Shown: positions 37,015 through 48,809, counted from the stretch's first letter. The stretch: DNA of 64,000 nucleotides from Guadua angustifolia (GCA_036346375.1 JAYEVE010000235.1:1-64000), one strand, 5' to 3'. Numbers and translations are program-made. Notes: generated from the letters alone by a model not told the origin.

Positions 37015-40000
37015 TGTAACATCCCGAAAAATGCAAATAAGTAAAAATATATATTTTGAATTTGAGTATAATTATTTCTGAGTTCTCTTGCCATTATTGG
37101 TTTTAATTGGATTTCTTTGGATTTATTCTTTGTATGAAAAATCCAACAAATGGAATTAAAGAATGAAAAAGGGAAAAGGCAAAAATGTAAAATGTAAAAA
37201 TTTAGAAAAATTGCCATGAGAACCCTGAGCATATAAGTAAATCATTTTAGCCATAAAATGAAATTTCATATATGGAGAAATGAAGAAATAAAATGAAAAG
37301 ACAACTTTTAAATCGAAACAATGCAATGTCAGAATTTTTATAAAATGATGGAACCATATTTTGGCTTGAAAATTTTATAGAAGCACTCTGAGATCAAATC
37401 CTTTTGAAAAACAAAATTTGGAAAATAATGGACTTCAATTGATCTCAAAGAAAATCACCCCAACCACTCGTTTCTCGACCAATCACTGCCGTGTGGGCCA
37501 TCCGTTGCTGTTCCGTTCCGTTGGCGCATTTGAGAAGTTCTTAGTCGCTGGCAGTGGTCCCAGGTCCCAACTGCCAAACGCATCGCCCACAACCGGATTA
37601 GCTCCCTTCGGGCGAAGTCTCCGAAGCTCGAAAGAAGCGAGCTCGATCACTGCCACAAAGCCCACTCACTCGCTGCAATCCTTGACTATAAACCGCACCT
37701 CAGTGACCGCAACGAGCCTCTTTCTCATTCCCCTCTACTTCCTCTTCACTTCCCCAGCCTGAGTCGGCCCAAATCCGCCATGAACCGAGGCTCTGCTTGA
37801 AGTGTGAAGCAAAATCCGAGCAATAGAGTACCCCATTTCCAAATCCGGTTGAGCTGGAGCATCACCAAGCCTCAAGCATCAAAAGCCCTCAAAACATCTA
37901 GCCCTCTCCATGCGAAATGTCGCCGCGCGTGAGCCCTTCTTCCCTAAGACCGTAGCTGCGTGGTAGCGAAACAATCCGTGAGTCTCCACCTCGTTCGACC
38001 TCAAAAATAGGATCCTTGGCATCCATTAATGCTTAAATTGCTACCGATTCAAGCTCTCACGCCCTGGTCATCTTCTCTCCACCGCCCGCCATTGTTGCCG
38101 TCGCCCTCCTCATTGCAAGCTTTGCTCCAATAACTCTTCGACGAATTGATTCTACCCGAGTGCGCCGAGAAATCTCTGGTGCCGCCGTCACGGAAAACCA
38201 CCAGAGCGCCGCCCGGCGTGCCGTGGATCGCCTGTTTTGTGTGTAATACTGCGATGCGGTTCGGGTCACCGAATAGAGGTAAGCCCATTCAGGGAAGGCG
38301 TTTTTATGTTTAAGGAAAGCGATTTCATTAATTCAATGAAATTTCCAAATCGGTTCCATATTCAACCATGAATATCTTTTGTAATTTTGATTCAATTTCA
38401 ATGGAATAAATTTTTATATTCATTTAAAATCCATAAGAATCCAAATATGCAAAAGTATTTAATTTTGAATCATGTGATTGTTATTCAAATTAAACTTTGA
38501 TTATGGTGCTAATATGATTTTTATGAGAATTTGCGTATAATAAGTAATGGAATGATGAAATCAATATTCATGAGATTTTAGGATCAGCATGTGTTCAAAT
38601 ATACAAAAACATTCAATTTTTAAATCATAGAACAATTATTGAAATCAAGAATGAGACAAACACTCTATTATGGACAATATTGCTCACATGGAAAATATGA
38701 CTTATAAGATCATAAAATAAATGATTATGTGCTTCTGGAATTATGAGAAGCTCAGACATGCAAAAACATATAGCTTTTGATCTGTGTTCAAGTTACTTAT
38801 CTTGCAAACATTAGTAAGCCCTAATATGACCATATATAAGAGTAAGTGCATAATAACTCATAAAAGGATGAAATAAGTTGTATGAAGTTCCCGAAAACAA
38901 GAAGGACCCAAGTATATAAAAATATATATAGTAAGATTTAATTTGCATGTTCTTAATGAAAGAAAATGTTGATGATAACAATAAGTAAATAGATAATCTA
39001 TTGCAATTAAAGTTAAAATAATGCCAAACCAAATCTAAAACAATTCTAGGTTTGTTTCCTACTAATACCTAAAAATGAATCAAGAATCATGTATAGGGTA
39101 GTTGGAAATTAAGTTTGAAACTTGGCCGATTTAAGGTTACCAATATGATCATTTAGGCTATTTCAGCGGAAAGATATAAAATAACTCATTCGAATACCAA
39201 AATCAGTAAAACTAGTTTAGAAACACTGTACAAGGTTCATACTACCATATTCTACAAAAATATCTTAATTACAGTATGCTTTCCATTTAAATCAAGTTAG
39301 TTCAAAACCCTTAATCGTTAATCTGTCATTTCCCCTTCTTGCCGATTTTGAATAGTATAGTCTTTAAGTATAGCATGAACCATTTTGGTGATTATATTAA
39401 AGTCTCGCCTAAACTGTAAAACTTATGAAATTAGATCAGTGGTGTCTCCAAAGTGTAGACTACCCAAATACGAAAAGATAATCCCATTTCATCATGATTT
39501 ACATATTAATCTTGTTAACTTAATAACCCTAAGTAGTCGCCATGCTTAAGTCCGTAATATGAATGAATGAACTTTGAATACAAATGAGAAATCAGTAACT
39601 ATTATATTTGTATCACCAGAACCTTCTCAAATGACATGGAAATGTTATCAGTAGCCTAAATCAATAGATTTAACTTGCGTAAAACTAACTCTAAGCGAGA
39701 TCAATCAAAGATAAAGAACTATTTAGTCATAATCTAATATGATCATTTAAGCCTTTTCATTAACTCGCAAAGTAGCTCGTCTAAATGAGAATTTTATGAA
39801 GAATAGTGCAGAAATGATATATAGGATATGTACTACTATATTCAAGGAAAATATTTTATTTACAAGCTGTTCTTCAGTTAGTTCTCACTAGTACAATGAC
39901 CTTAAGTGATAGTTGTTCACTACACGTTTTCAATTCGATTCTTGTAATGTAAACCTTGATTCCATATTAGCTTTTTGAACAATGAATATAACGTATCAGC

Positions 40001-41946
40001 CAAAGTCTAAAATTTATGGAATTATCTTAGGATTGTTATACAAAGTATAAATCATCCTATTGTGAAGAAATAACCATATTTCATCATGTTTTGCATACAA
40101 ATCCTAATAGGGCAAAACCCATAAGTGACAAAGTTACTCTAAATTGTACTGTAAATAGTAAATCAATGAAACTTGCAACTAATGATTAATTCTATTTAAT
40201 CTAAACTATTTTTGCATCTTGAATTGTAAAATAAGATTAATAAATTCATAAAAGAGCAATCCCTATTTCTTGTGAAGAGTTTTATTTGTTCTTTCTATTT
40301 GCTTTCTTTTGCCCTTATGGAAGTGAGTTATTTGCTATTTTCCGTTGAACGACGTGTAGAACCCGACGTTGCTGTTTTCGTCGTCATCTTCGTCAATCGC
40401 AACCTTGTCTTCACCGTAAGCAATGATTAAGAAAGGCAAGCACCCTTTGACCATATTGATCCCAGTATTTTATATTCCTTTTGTGCATCAAATTGTTTCA
40501 TGCATGCGTTTACTTTAGGTAAATTGCTATATTGTGGATTTGGTAGTTATACCTGTTGTCTTGTGAATCTCCTTTGATGATTAGGAACATGTGAACCTTG
40601 ATAACCATAGATTAAGGTTAGGCATTACTTAATGTCATCTTGGGTATATACGATCATATTAACCCGCTTAGCCATGCTTTAGAATCAGCAATGTACATGA
40701 TCAAATCAATATTTGTTTCCTGAAAACATTGAAAATGGCACTGTTGGTTGCGGGTACTTTGATTAAAAACCCAAAAGTAAAACTATGTTTGATGCGGGCG
40801 ATTATTGGCAATAGCCGGATGTGCCAAAGGAATTGCACGTAGTGTAGGGTGAAGTGTCGCCCGTGTCGGATTAAGGACCGAGCAATGGGACGCTATTGAT
40901 CCGAGATTTCCGTGCAACCACAAGGGTGAGAATGGGGTAGCCTTAGCCTATTAAGTTATTTAGATATGGCTTTGTTCATTGGTAGGCGGGAGCTAGCACA
41001 AGCATTCCCGTTTGGTCTGCTTAGACGGGTTTCCACCCTTGCAACGGTGTACGCCCTGCCATGTTTAGAAACGTTGTGTTGTGTATGAAAGTGGATCCAT
41101 GGCTTGGGTGTGTGTTTCTAGTTCTATGGCGGGGGTTAACGTCCCGGGTTGGACCAAAGTCATGTCTAGGTAATGTAACGGCTTTGTATGGTCGAAAGAC
41201 CATGACTTGTGGGTAAAGTTGTACACCTCTGCAGAGTTTAAATCTAATCGATTAGCCACGCTCGCGGTCATGAGCACTTGGTGAAGTCATTCCAATGTTA
41301 GATGTTTTATTATTTTCAAAAGGGTTGGTATCATTTGTCTTTGCAACTGTGTTTTATGCCGAAGGGCTGGTATTGATGGAATTTCACGAATGTGAATGAT
41401 TCATCGCTCACGCCATGGAGGACTGTGAGTGTTATTATGCTTTACTTATTTGTTATCAATCAAATGCTCTTATAAATTTCGTTTGCAAATAACTTGATTT
41501 ACAAAATCAATTTCACTTTATGCAAATTAACTGTAGTAGCCTTTCCTTTGAAATGGCCTGCATATATTATAGGTTTTGCTCAAGTCTTGCTGAGTGCGTA
41601 AAGTACTCACCCTTGCCTAATTATTATGTAGGTGGTTGAGCTGGCGAGGCTTCGAGTCTCTTTTCGTCGCAGGTTGCGGGTTCTTCTTCGACGTGTTCTA
41701 TCTGGATTTATGCCTGGTCAGTTGCCTGCGGGATTGGAAGGGTACACTACAAGGCTTTGCTTCTTCGTTGCTATATTCTCTGAGTTGTAATATTTATGCA
41801 ATTATTCGTTTTCGTTTGATTAATATGTTGTATGGTTGTGATTCCAATCGTTGAGATGTGCGTGCTAGCTACTGATCCAGGGACTAGTACTGCAAGCACA
41901 TTAGATTTCCATTTTTGCATTCTGTGTAAAAATGGGGGTCGTTACA
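37015..41946 (+). mobile_element. LTR-like unit 3 (probable gypsy solo LTR)
   Basis: Starts TGTAACATCCCGAAAA and ends GGGGGTCGTTACA; flanked by GAGTC at 37010-37014 and 41947-41951. At 4,932 bp it is homologous along its length to unit 1 (inverted). Shared landmarks include GTGTGGGCCA near 37490, TTGATTAAAAACCCAAAA near 40760, GTAAAGTACTCACCC near 41600 and ATATGTTGTATGGTTGTGAT near 41825. TGCTGAGTGCGTAAAGTACTCA is a type of sequence often seen in grass gypsy LTRs. There is no gag/pol and no internal duplicate of the ends. A solo LTR is the simplest reading; a non-autonomous element without LTRs is the alternative. Confidence 0.78.
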
Positions 41947-42307
41947 GAGTCGGCTAGGACAGGGCTGGGGAAAATATCGGCCTGGAGGAGACGGCTGGGA
42001 TGGACAGGGGCAGGGAGAGACGCCGGGGAGGAGCTCAGCCTTTGGGCACCCACAGCCACAGAAAGGATCGTGGGGAAAAAATATCTGGCAAGGACAACAA
42101 ACGGCAGCCACTCAAAGGAATGGGAGAAAAGATTAGTTGAAAAGGTAGGTGGGAAGGAAAATTCTGTAAACCCCTCCCAAGCCTAAATCCTTTAACCCTA
42201 ACCCTCCCAGATGGGCCCACCACCTTTGAGAATACCCGCCCCACGGCCTCAAATTCACCCGATGAAGGTACAAAGGTTAGGGCGAGGTTTCATGATATTA
42301 CAATAAT

Positions 42308-42636
42308 TGTAAGGTTCAACAAATTAAAAGGTGAATTCAAAGTGTCAAGAGACACACTACGACGCGGCAAGGACACACTACAAACATAGTGCCAGGTGAA
42401 TTCACAAGTTACATGAATTTTCATGCGAAAATAAGCGAATGTGCGTGCATGCGTGTGTGTTTAGTTACTGTCCACCCTATACCATTTTCATGCCAAGTGT
42501 AATTAATTAAAAGGTGGCAAGGACTTCACCTTTTAAGTTGTGTTTTCTCCACTTGGCTAGGCAATATAATACTAAACCATATATGCTTTAAAATTAAAGA
42601 AAATGAACCACCCAACAGACTAATTTCTAACCGAAA
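42308..42636. other. Continuation of the DNA interrupted by unit 2
   Basis: By the ATAAT duplication, this continues from 33854, so part is probably the rest of the copia-1 LTR. No coding region, PBS or clear LTR end was identified. Confidence 0.4.
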
Positions 42637-42719
42637 TAGCATTACGGCATTTTAAAAGATGTCTATAAAATTATATGTAGACATGAAAGCATGCATGTAC
42701 GATAAAAACGGCTGTAGTG
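42637..42719 (+). mobile_element. Right end of a CACTA-3-type element
   Basis: The segment from GGCATTTTAAAAGATGTCTA to CGGCTGTAGTG at 42719 matches the right end of CACTA-3 (55108-55140 plus 56944-56978), without the 1.8-kb insertion found there. It ends in TAGTG directly before the receptor-gene homology of copy B. Confidence 0.65.
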
Positions 42720-42856
42720 CTAGCGGCCACTGCGCATCGTAGCTATGGCGCTCCTGGCGCACTTTGCTGCGGCAGCTTTGGTAGTTAAGGTACTAGTGGT
42801 CATCTCATCTGCAAACACGGCCGTCTCGGCCTTACCTGCAACTCCTCCGACGTGGC
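42720..42856 (+). pseudogene. LRR receptor-like kinase copy B, 5' fragment
   Basis: CTAGCGGCCACTGCGCA through the start codon at 42745-42747 and about 110 bases of coding sequence match copies A and C. The encoded leader MALLAHFAAAALVVKVLVV keeps the hydrophobic core of copy C, which copy A lost. A 1-bp loss relative to copy C (TTACCTGCAACTCC against TTACCCAGCAACTCC) shifts the frame. Homology ends abruptly at 42856 (GACGTGGC), where unrelated AT-rich DNA begins. It is a truncated relic and encodes no domain beyond the signal peptide. Confidence 0.85.
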
Positions 42857-44250
42857 ATAAATCAAGAGAATCCAAGAAAAGTCAAGAAAATTAAAAAATA
42901 ATCATAAAATGCATCGATAGATGTAATTAAATAATAAAATTTAATTTATTATGGCATTTGAGTTTCACCTTGCAAATGAAGAAAATTGTTCAGGTAAAGA
43001 TTTCTTTAAGAATCAATATTCAAAAAAAATTTCAGAATAGATGGAGATTTAATATAAAATTTCATTGAACTCATTTTCTCACTTTGTTCAATTTAGATGG
43101 TGGAGTTTTTATATTGCAACTTATGTGTTACTTAAGATTAGAATTCAAGAAAAGGGAGAAATAAATGATATTTTGTATTAATATTTTGATTTCAATTTAG
43201 ATTTTTATTCAGTTACATTTTTGCATTTTAAATTTTTATTTTTCCTATTTTTAAAATTTTGGGATGTTAAATTTATGGAGCCGGTCCAATTCATTTGGGC
43301 TTACCTCAACATAGATTATGAGAGACCGATAAGCCTCCAAACACAACAGTAAAAAGTATTGTATACCCTGTGGTTTGTATTCTATTACTCAATTACATCC
43401 AAGCAATTTACACTCATAGAATTAAATTGATTGCTTGTGTATCTAGTTTGCAATCCTTGATTAGACTTAGATTGTTGATGTACTTAGTGAGCCTAGTTGA
43501 TTTAGACTTTAATTGTCAAAACCGTTAGCTTTTTTGCTTCCACATTATTTATTGGTTTTTGCAAGTTGGTTTTAGAGAGCTTAAGTTAGTAGAGATTTTT
43601 AAAACCACCTATTTACCCTCCTCTACTCGGCCTACTAGATCTTACACCATGCCATGCCGTTCATGCCATAGGCCAACCCAAAAAAACTTGATCTGATGCC
43701 GCCTCTAACTCCACCACCCCACAAGAGGACTGTGGTTGCCGTTGTCAGGCTACAATAGGCATGCAGATGGGCATGGATCATGAATGAGCAGCCGATGCTG
43801 TGTTGGATGACTTCTTGCATCGTGATGTATGCTATGGAACATTATTGAATTTCTTAGACTTTTTACTATCTCCTTAAAAATTACATTAAGCTGGTACCAA
43901 CAAGTGTCAAAAACTTGAAAGGTAGAGGCACAAAGAGATATAAGAGTTTAAAGGATGAGACAACTCTTGAAAGACTAATCGTTACTTCCTGCAAGACGGC
44001 TCCCGTCGTCACTACAACACAGCTGCATTGGATATTGTTGTACATTCACAGCTTGCACCATTTTCTACTCTCATGCTACGCTTTGTACGCCGATGGAATC
44101 TTCGAAGCAAAGCTGGATAGGATTTCAGTCCAGTCGCCTTGCGCGTGAAGATTTAGCATCCCAGCCACCAATACCACTTGACAGAGGAGGCAGGAACCGA
44201 AATCTATGGGATGGAAAAGCGCCTGATGGCTGGTGTGCATTTTTGCTAGT
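42857..44250. other. Retroelement-like debris, no intact gene
   Basis: 42857-43275 is AT-rich and ends ...TTTTGGGATGTTAAATT, faintly like the minus-strand start of the LTR-like family. 43330-43650 includes AACCACCTATTTACCCTCCT followed by ACTCGGCC, which resembles the LTR/leader junction of Sirevirus-type copia elements (low confidence). 43650-44250 has no recognised feature. Confidence 0.35.
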
Positions 44251-44464
44251 CTTGACTCTTCAGCAGGGATCAAATTTTCGTTTTGGCCAAAAATTCGGAC
44301 CCAGCCGAAATCCGAAATTTCAGACGAAATTCGGTAATTTCGGCCAAAGTACATTCAAAATTCAAAAATCAAAATTCAAATCCGGTTTGTTTTGCACCGA
44401 AATTTCCGAAATTTCGCCGAAATTACCCGAAATTTCGGACAAAATGCACTGATTGAAAATTGGT

Positions 44465-45930
44465 TCAAACGATGTCGAAAAATTTTGAAATTTTTTTGTA
44501 AGTTCCTGACACATTAGATATGTTCTCATAAAATTTTCAGGTGATTATCAGTTCTGTCGATTTTTCAAAAATTCAAACATTGGTACTGTTCCGATGAAAC
44601 GTTGATCGGCAAGTTTGAACCGGATGAAAGAAGTACAAACGACGTTAGAAAATTTTGAAATTTTTTGTGAAGATTCTTGACATATTTATTTTATTTTTGT
44701 AAAAATTTCAGATGATGATCAAATGTGAGGAATTTTTAAAAATTCAAACATTTGAACTGTCTTAGTAAAGCCACTACTACACAAATGTGCTTTAGACCCG
44801 GTTGGTAACTAGCTTTAGTCCCGGTTGCCAAACCGGGACAACCTAACCGGGACTAAAGGTCTCTCACATATCAAAAAATTATGATGAACTTAAGACTCGA
44901 ACTTGGAACCTCTTGCATGCCACCACAAGACACTACCAACCCACCCACCCACGTGTATTGAATAGATTAGGATATGCATTCTTTTTAAAGTATGCTGAAA
45001 CGAGCCTTTAGTATCGGTTCGTAACACGAACCGGGACTAAAGCCTTACTTTTAGTCTCCTGTCGGTTACCTAACCAGACTAATGTGTGCCCGTGCAGTGT
45101 CTACCAAGCACTCTTCTGTCCCGGTTCATCGCACGATACGGGACTATTGCTACTATTAGTCCCGGTTCGTGGCTAATCGGGACTGATGAATCGGTATGAA
45201 AGATCGTTTCTCTAGTAGTGAGCGCTGAGCGGCAAGTTTCATCCAAATGAAAATTAGAACAAATGAGGTTATAAAATTTTGAAATTTTTTCTTGATGTTC
45301 CTGACACATCCATAATATTATCATAAAATTTTCATATGATGATCAAGTGTCATGAATTTTTAAAAATTCGAACAGTGCTACTATTTTGTTAAAAGGCCGA
45401 TGATCAATGATAGATTTACTTTAGCAATAAAAAAGGTTTAAATTTTTTAAAAATTTTACATAAGGGTGAAAAGGAAATGGTTAATATCTCATAAAAATTT
45501 TGAATCGTGATCATGCTCTAGTGAATTTATAAAATTCGTACAAGGCACAGTGCCATTTATGTTCTTTCTCTGTTTGATTTTTGAAATATAATACAACAAA
45601 TTAAGTTCAGTGTTTACTGCATTGATAGATTTTATTGAGCAAACAAAGAAAGTTGAAAGTTTTTGAAAATTTTATAGAATGGTACTGAGAAAATTATTAA
45701 TATGTCATAAAAATTTTAGATGATTATCACACTCGAGAAAATTTAGAAAAATCTAACAAGCTTGTTGTCCCAATTATGTCCATTCTGTTTTTGATTTTTT
45801 AAAGATAACAAATGTTGTTAAATTTTTAAATTTTTTTGTATGATCCCAAACTACTAATGATGGTAACATAAAATTTTCATATCATTATCAAGCTTGTAAA
45901 ATATTTTAAAAATCTGACAGTGTTTCTGTC
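44465..45930 (+). repeat. Degenerate ~170-190 bp tandem units
   Basis: About six units (starting near 44465, 44640, 45225, 45400, 45590 and 45790, after discounting the CACTA miniature) share an ordered set of words: AAAATTTTGAAATTTTTT, TTCCTGACACAT, CATAAAATTTTCA, GATGATCAA and GAATTTTTAAAAATTC. Confidence 0.65.
44772..45220. mobile_element. Miniature CACTA element (449 bp)
   Basis: Starts CACTACTACACAAATGTGC and ends CTCTAGTAGTG; flanked by AGC on both sides (44769-44771 and 45221-45223). TTTAGTCCCGGTT words recur in both orientations, as in CACTA subterminal repeats. It has no coding capacity and would need a transposase in trans. Confidence 0.9.
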
Positions 45931-46290
45931 CAAATTTTTAAAAATTTTAAAAAATTAGTTTTTCAACAAATTTTTATAGAGGAACACTTTCTAATAGGTT
46001 TTTGGACCAAATCCGGCACTCAAACTTCAAAAACCGGATTTAAAACCCGAAATTTCAGCGAAATATCCCTAAATTTCGTCAAAATATCCCGAAATTACTG
46101 TAGCATTTCAAATTTTTTTTGAATTTTTAAATTTACCCAGCATTTATAATTTCGGAGGTCTAAAATCCGAAATTTTACCGAATTTCGACGGAAAATTTGA
46201 ACCTTGCTCTTGAGTCTCAAAGTGTATTTAAACAAAAGTGCTGGACGCACCAAAGACCGGTCAAGTCCTAGCGTGTGTGTGAGGAGAGTG

Positions 46291-46644
46291 GGATGTTTCT
46301 TTTGACGTGTCAGAATCGAATTCAAAAGTTAATTAATGCTAGTGAGTAGAATCGTACTGCATTGAGAGGACTGGACTTAGTTCATTGTTCCTTTGTTCGT
46401 TGATGGGTCACAGACGTACAGAGATAAAAAAATGTCCAGTGCCGTCCTCATCAACGGATCGAGCATCGTGGACTCGAGACTTGAGTTAGATAATGAGCTA
46501 GTACCAAAGAGAAAAAGGTGGTCCGTGGTCGTTTGTTCGTTGATTTTTTAGTATCCTTTATACTAATTTTAATATAAATTTTAGTACCTTTCATAGTTGA
46601 TAAAAAATCTTTAACATACATATGTATACAGTCTTTTCTAACTG
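46291..46644 (+). promoter_or_regulatory. Upstream region of receptor copy C, displaced
   Basis: Collinear with 25992-26347 upstream of copy A. It breaks off at TTTTCTAACTG, where CACTA-3 begins. The matching downstream sequence (CTAGCGGCCACTGCGCA) resumes at 56988, so the region lies 10.4 kb from the copy C start codon. Confidence 0.8.
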
Positions 46645-46989
46645 CACTAAAAAACCTTACGTAGAGACACTTTACCGTAGATTTTTTTTATTTGTCTCTA
46701 TGAATTGACATAGCATATTATAAAGATATTTTTGTGATATTTTAGAAGATGTCTTAAATGTAAAGACATTATTTTGAAATATTTTGGATAGACAACATAG
46801 AATGTGAACCATAGAGACAATCATATAGATATTATTTTACATGCTTCTTAAATCGACGTTATACCGCGTTATTTGAGGCATTTTTTATTCACTAGAGACA
46901 TTCTTTAAGATGTTTAAGATATGTTGTGTACTAATCGTAAGTATTACAATACGAGGATAAGCAATTTGTAATGTACACTACAGGAATCC

Positions 46990-47250
46990 TGAAAATTTTC
47001 GTCGGCCAATTTAACTTTCGTCGGCTTTTATGAAAGCCGACGACATTTTATTTATTTCCGACAGCCAAAATTAGCCGACGAAAGTTATGGTTTAATTTTC
47101 GTCGGCTATTATATAGCGATTTAAATTAGTTTATTTTCGCCGGCAAAGAGCAACCCACAGTAAACACGGGTTAGGGTTTCGTGAACCTTATTATTTTTTA
47201 AATCGGTTGAGGTCAGGGCCGAATAAAATTACTTAATTTTAAATCGGCTA
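46990..47250. repeat. CACTA-2 left subterminal repeats
   Basis: About six TTTCGTCGGC or complementary GCCGAC.AAA words in both orientations, becoming more degenerate inward. Confidence 0.85.
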
Positions 47251-48434
47251 GGGAAACCCACGAAAATAGCACGACTTAATTGACCCGAGGTCTGCTCGGC
47301 TCGGCCATTTCCTTTGTTTCATCTCTCTCTCATCTGCGCCACCTTGCTCTCCCCGCTCACGCTTGGCCCCCTGCCGCCGCTTCGCGCCATGAGCATGCCG
47401 CCGCCGCCCCGCTTCCGCCGTCGCCCCAGTTCCATGCGCACTTCCAGACGCCGTCCTCTCCCTCCGCCCGTCATGGCCTCCCTGGCTTGCCGCCTTCACT
47501 CCGCCGGCCCCGGTCCTCCAGCTCAACCCCAACAACTTCAAATCAAGGTCTCGCTCGCTTACCACTCCCTCCGTCTCGGATCGGCTCCTCCATTTGGGCT
47601 TTCACCGAGTCCGAGGGGGTGTGGTGCCTTTGCTGCCAGCAGTGCTGAACTCAAACGGGTGGTGGTGTAGTTCTTCGCGCCGTGGTGCGAAAGACCGCCA
47701 GCAAATGACGCCGACGTGGGAGAAGGGCACGACGTCCTCAAGGGCATCGCCACGGCATTGCGCCGACGCCGACGCACAAGGCGCTTCGACAGTGAGCATG
47801 GCTCTCGATTTCTCTCGTTTCCTTGGGATTTGTCCACGCAGCGTGCGTGCTTATCCGCTTGTTCATGAAGTGTACACATTTGTTGGTTAGGGAATAGGGA
47901 GGTATTAACACCAAATTAGTGCTTTGGCTGTTGTAGCTGGGATATGGTAGTTTCATACAATAAATTTGATGTAAGGTGCTGCGATGCTTATTTTTGTTGT
48001 TAACGAGCTTTTGAATTATGCGGAAGAAAGACACAATTTGATTAGGGCTTATCAGGGTTTGGTCGTTTGCCAATACTGTTCGGGATTTTTGTAGCCGTTA
48101 GTAGGCAGTAGCAGTGTATGTGTTACTTTTTGAATTTCTGTTGCATTGGCTAAATGGATAATTCGCATATATATAAAGGATGAAAGCTTTTGGATTGTGC
48201 AACTTTACGATAATCTGACACAGTGGCATAGGCTAGAATTTTGTTTCTTAGTGTTCAAGTGCGTATTTTGGTGTCAGAAATTGCAATATGTATCGAGTCA
48301 CTCTTATTGCAAATGTAGTCACTCCTAAGATGAAATAGCCCCGAACAAAAGATGGTGGAAGCATCCGCCCTGAGAGAAAGCATTCAAGCAGGACAGGCAT
48401 ACACCATTGTACCATTCAGATTTAGTAACATAAC

Positions 48435-48808
48435 CTGAGGACCACGCAATGTTCCATGCCGTGCTCTTCCAGTTCCTTTCTGCTTGTAAGGCTTTCTTCC
48501 TGTGCCACTCACTTCGCCAAATAGTATACATAACCCAAATAGCTAAACTAAAGGAAAATACCTGATATTTCACCAAAATCTTATACAGTAGATCTCCAAG
48601 ATTCAAGAATTCAAAATTTGGAGCTGAACAAAAGAAAAGGAGAGGTCTTAGGGGTGCACCTGTTGTCTTTTAGCAAGCTGCCACCTTACTACTCGGTGAA
48701 CAATATCCTTCCTAATTGGAACATCAAAAACATCACCATCCAAAACCATGAAGCCCTTATCCTCATTATGGAGGTTTGTCACTCTAGCTACTAGGTCTTC
48801 ATACTGCC
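48435..48808 (-). pseudogene. RPL4: Captured fragment of organelle-type ribosomal protein uL4 (L4) gene
   Basis: Two exon-like blocks on the minus strand. The first (48808-48660) follows an AG acceptor (TATCGCAG) and ends CAACAG|GTGC. It encodes YEDLVARVTNLHNEDKGFMV and then DVFDVPIRKDIVHRVVRWQL and AKRQQ. The second (about 48520-48435) encodes EVSGTGRKPYKQKGTGRARH and GTLRGPQ, ending CCTCAG|GTTA. These match the conserved N-terminal half of bacterial/organelle uL4, an rRNA-binding protein of the large ribosomal subunit. The intervening ~140 bases are probably intron, partly eroded at the second acceptor. The expected codons between the exons (GTHSTKT-like) and everything downstream (FRGG...) are missing or unrecognisable. 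The fragment lies inside CACTA-2, antisense to the element's own gene, so it is a transduplicated host piece, not a working gene. Confidence 0.85.
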
Positions 48809-48809
48809 C

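Larger units (their letters stand above)
33855..42302 (-). mobile_element. LTR-like unit 2, split by unit 3
   Basis: The 5-bp duplication ATAAT flanks it (33850-33854 and 42303-42307). On the minus strand it starts at 42302 with TGTAATATCATGAAACCTC and ends at 33855 with GTCAGGGTGTTATA. Removing nested unit 3 and one GAGTC copy leaves about 3.5 kb with no gag/pol. GC-rich sequence lies near the 5' end and AT-rich sequence in the body, as in units 1 and 3, but sequence similarity to them is low, so it is a related or separate family. It is inserted in copia-1. ORFs at 36657-36969 fall in the GC-rich part and have no recognised domain. Confidence 0.72.
44260..46208. mobile_element. Mutator-like non-autonomous element with inverted ends
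   Basis: Left end AGCAGGGATCAAATTTTCG (44262) and right end, inverted from 46208, AGCAAGGTTCAAATTTTCC match with few changes. Just inside, both ends hold many CGAAATTTC words. Flanks CTTGACTCT (44251-44259) and CTTGAGTCT (46209-46217) agree at 8 of 9 bases, fitting the 9-bp duplication of Mutator-like elements. No transposase is encoded. The interior is made of ~180-bp degenerate repeats and holds a CACTA miniature (44772-45220). Confidence 0.6.

Noticed and set aside
36657..37081. GC-rich open frames near a unit 2/3 junction
   Set aside because: Arg/Ala-rich translation from high GC, both strands open, and one frame crosses the unit 3 insertion border.
43915..44452. Open frames of 77 and 119 residues left of and into the Mutator-like element
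   Set aside because: No domain; the second runs through the CGAAATTTC repeats of the element end.
47559..48073. Minus-strand open frames over the first CACTA-2 exon
   Set aside because: They are shadows of GC-rich plus-strand sequence and show no motif.
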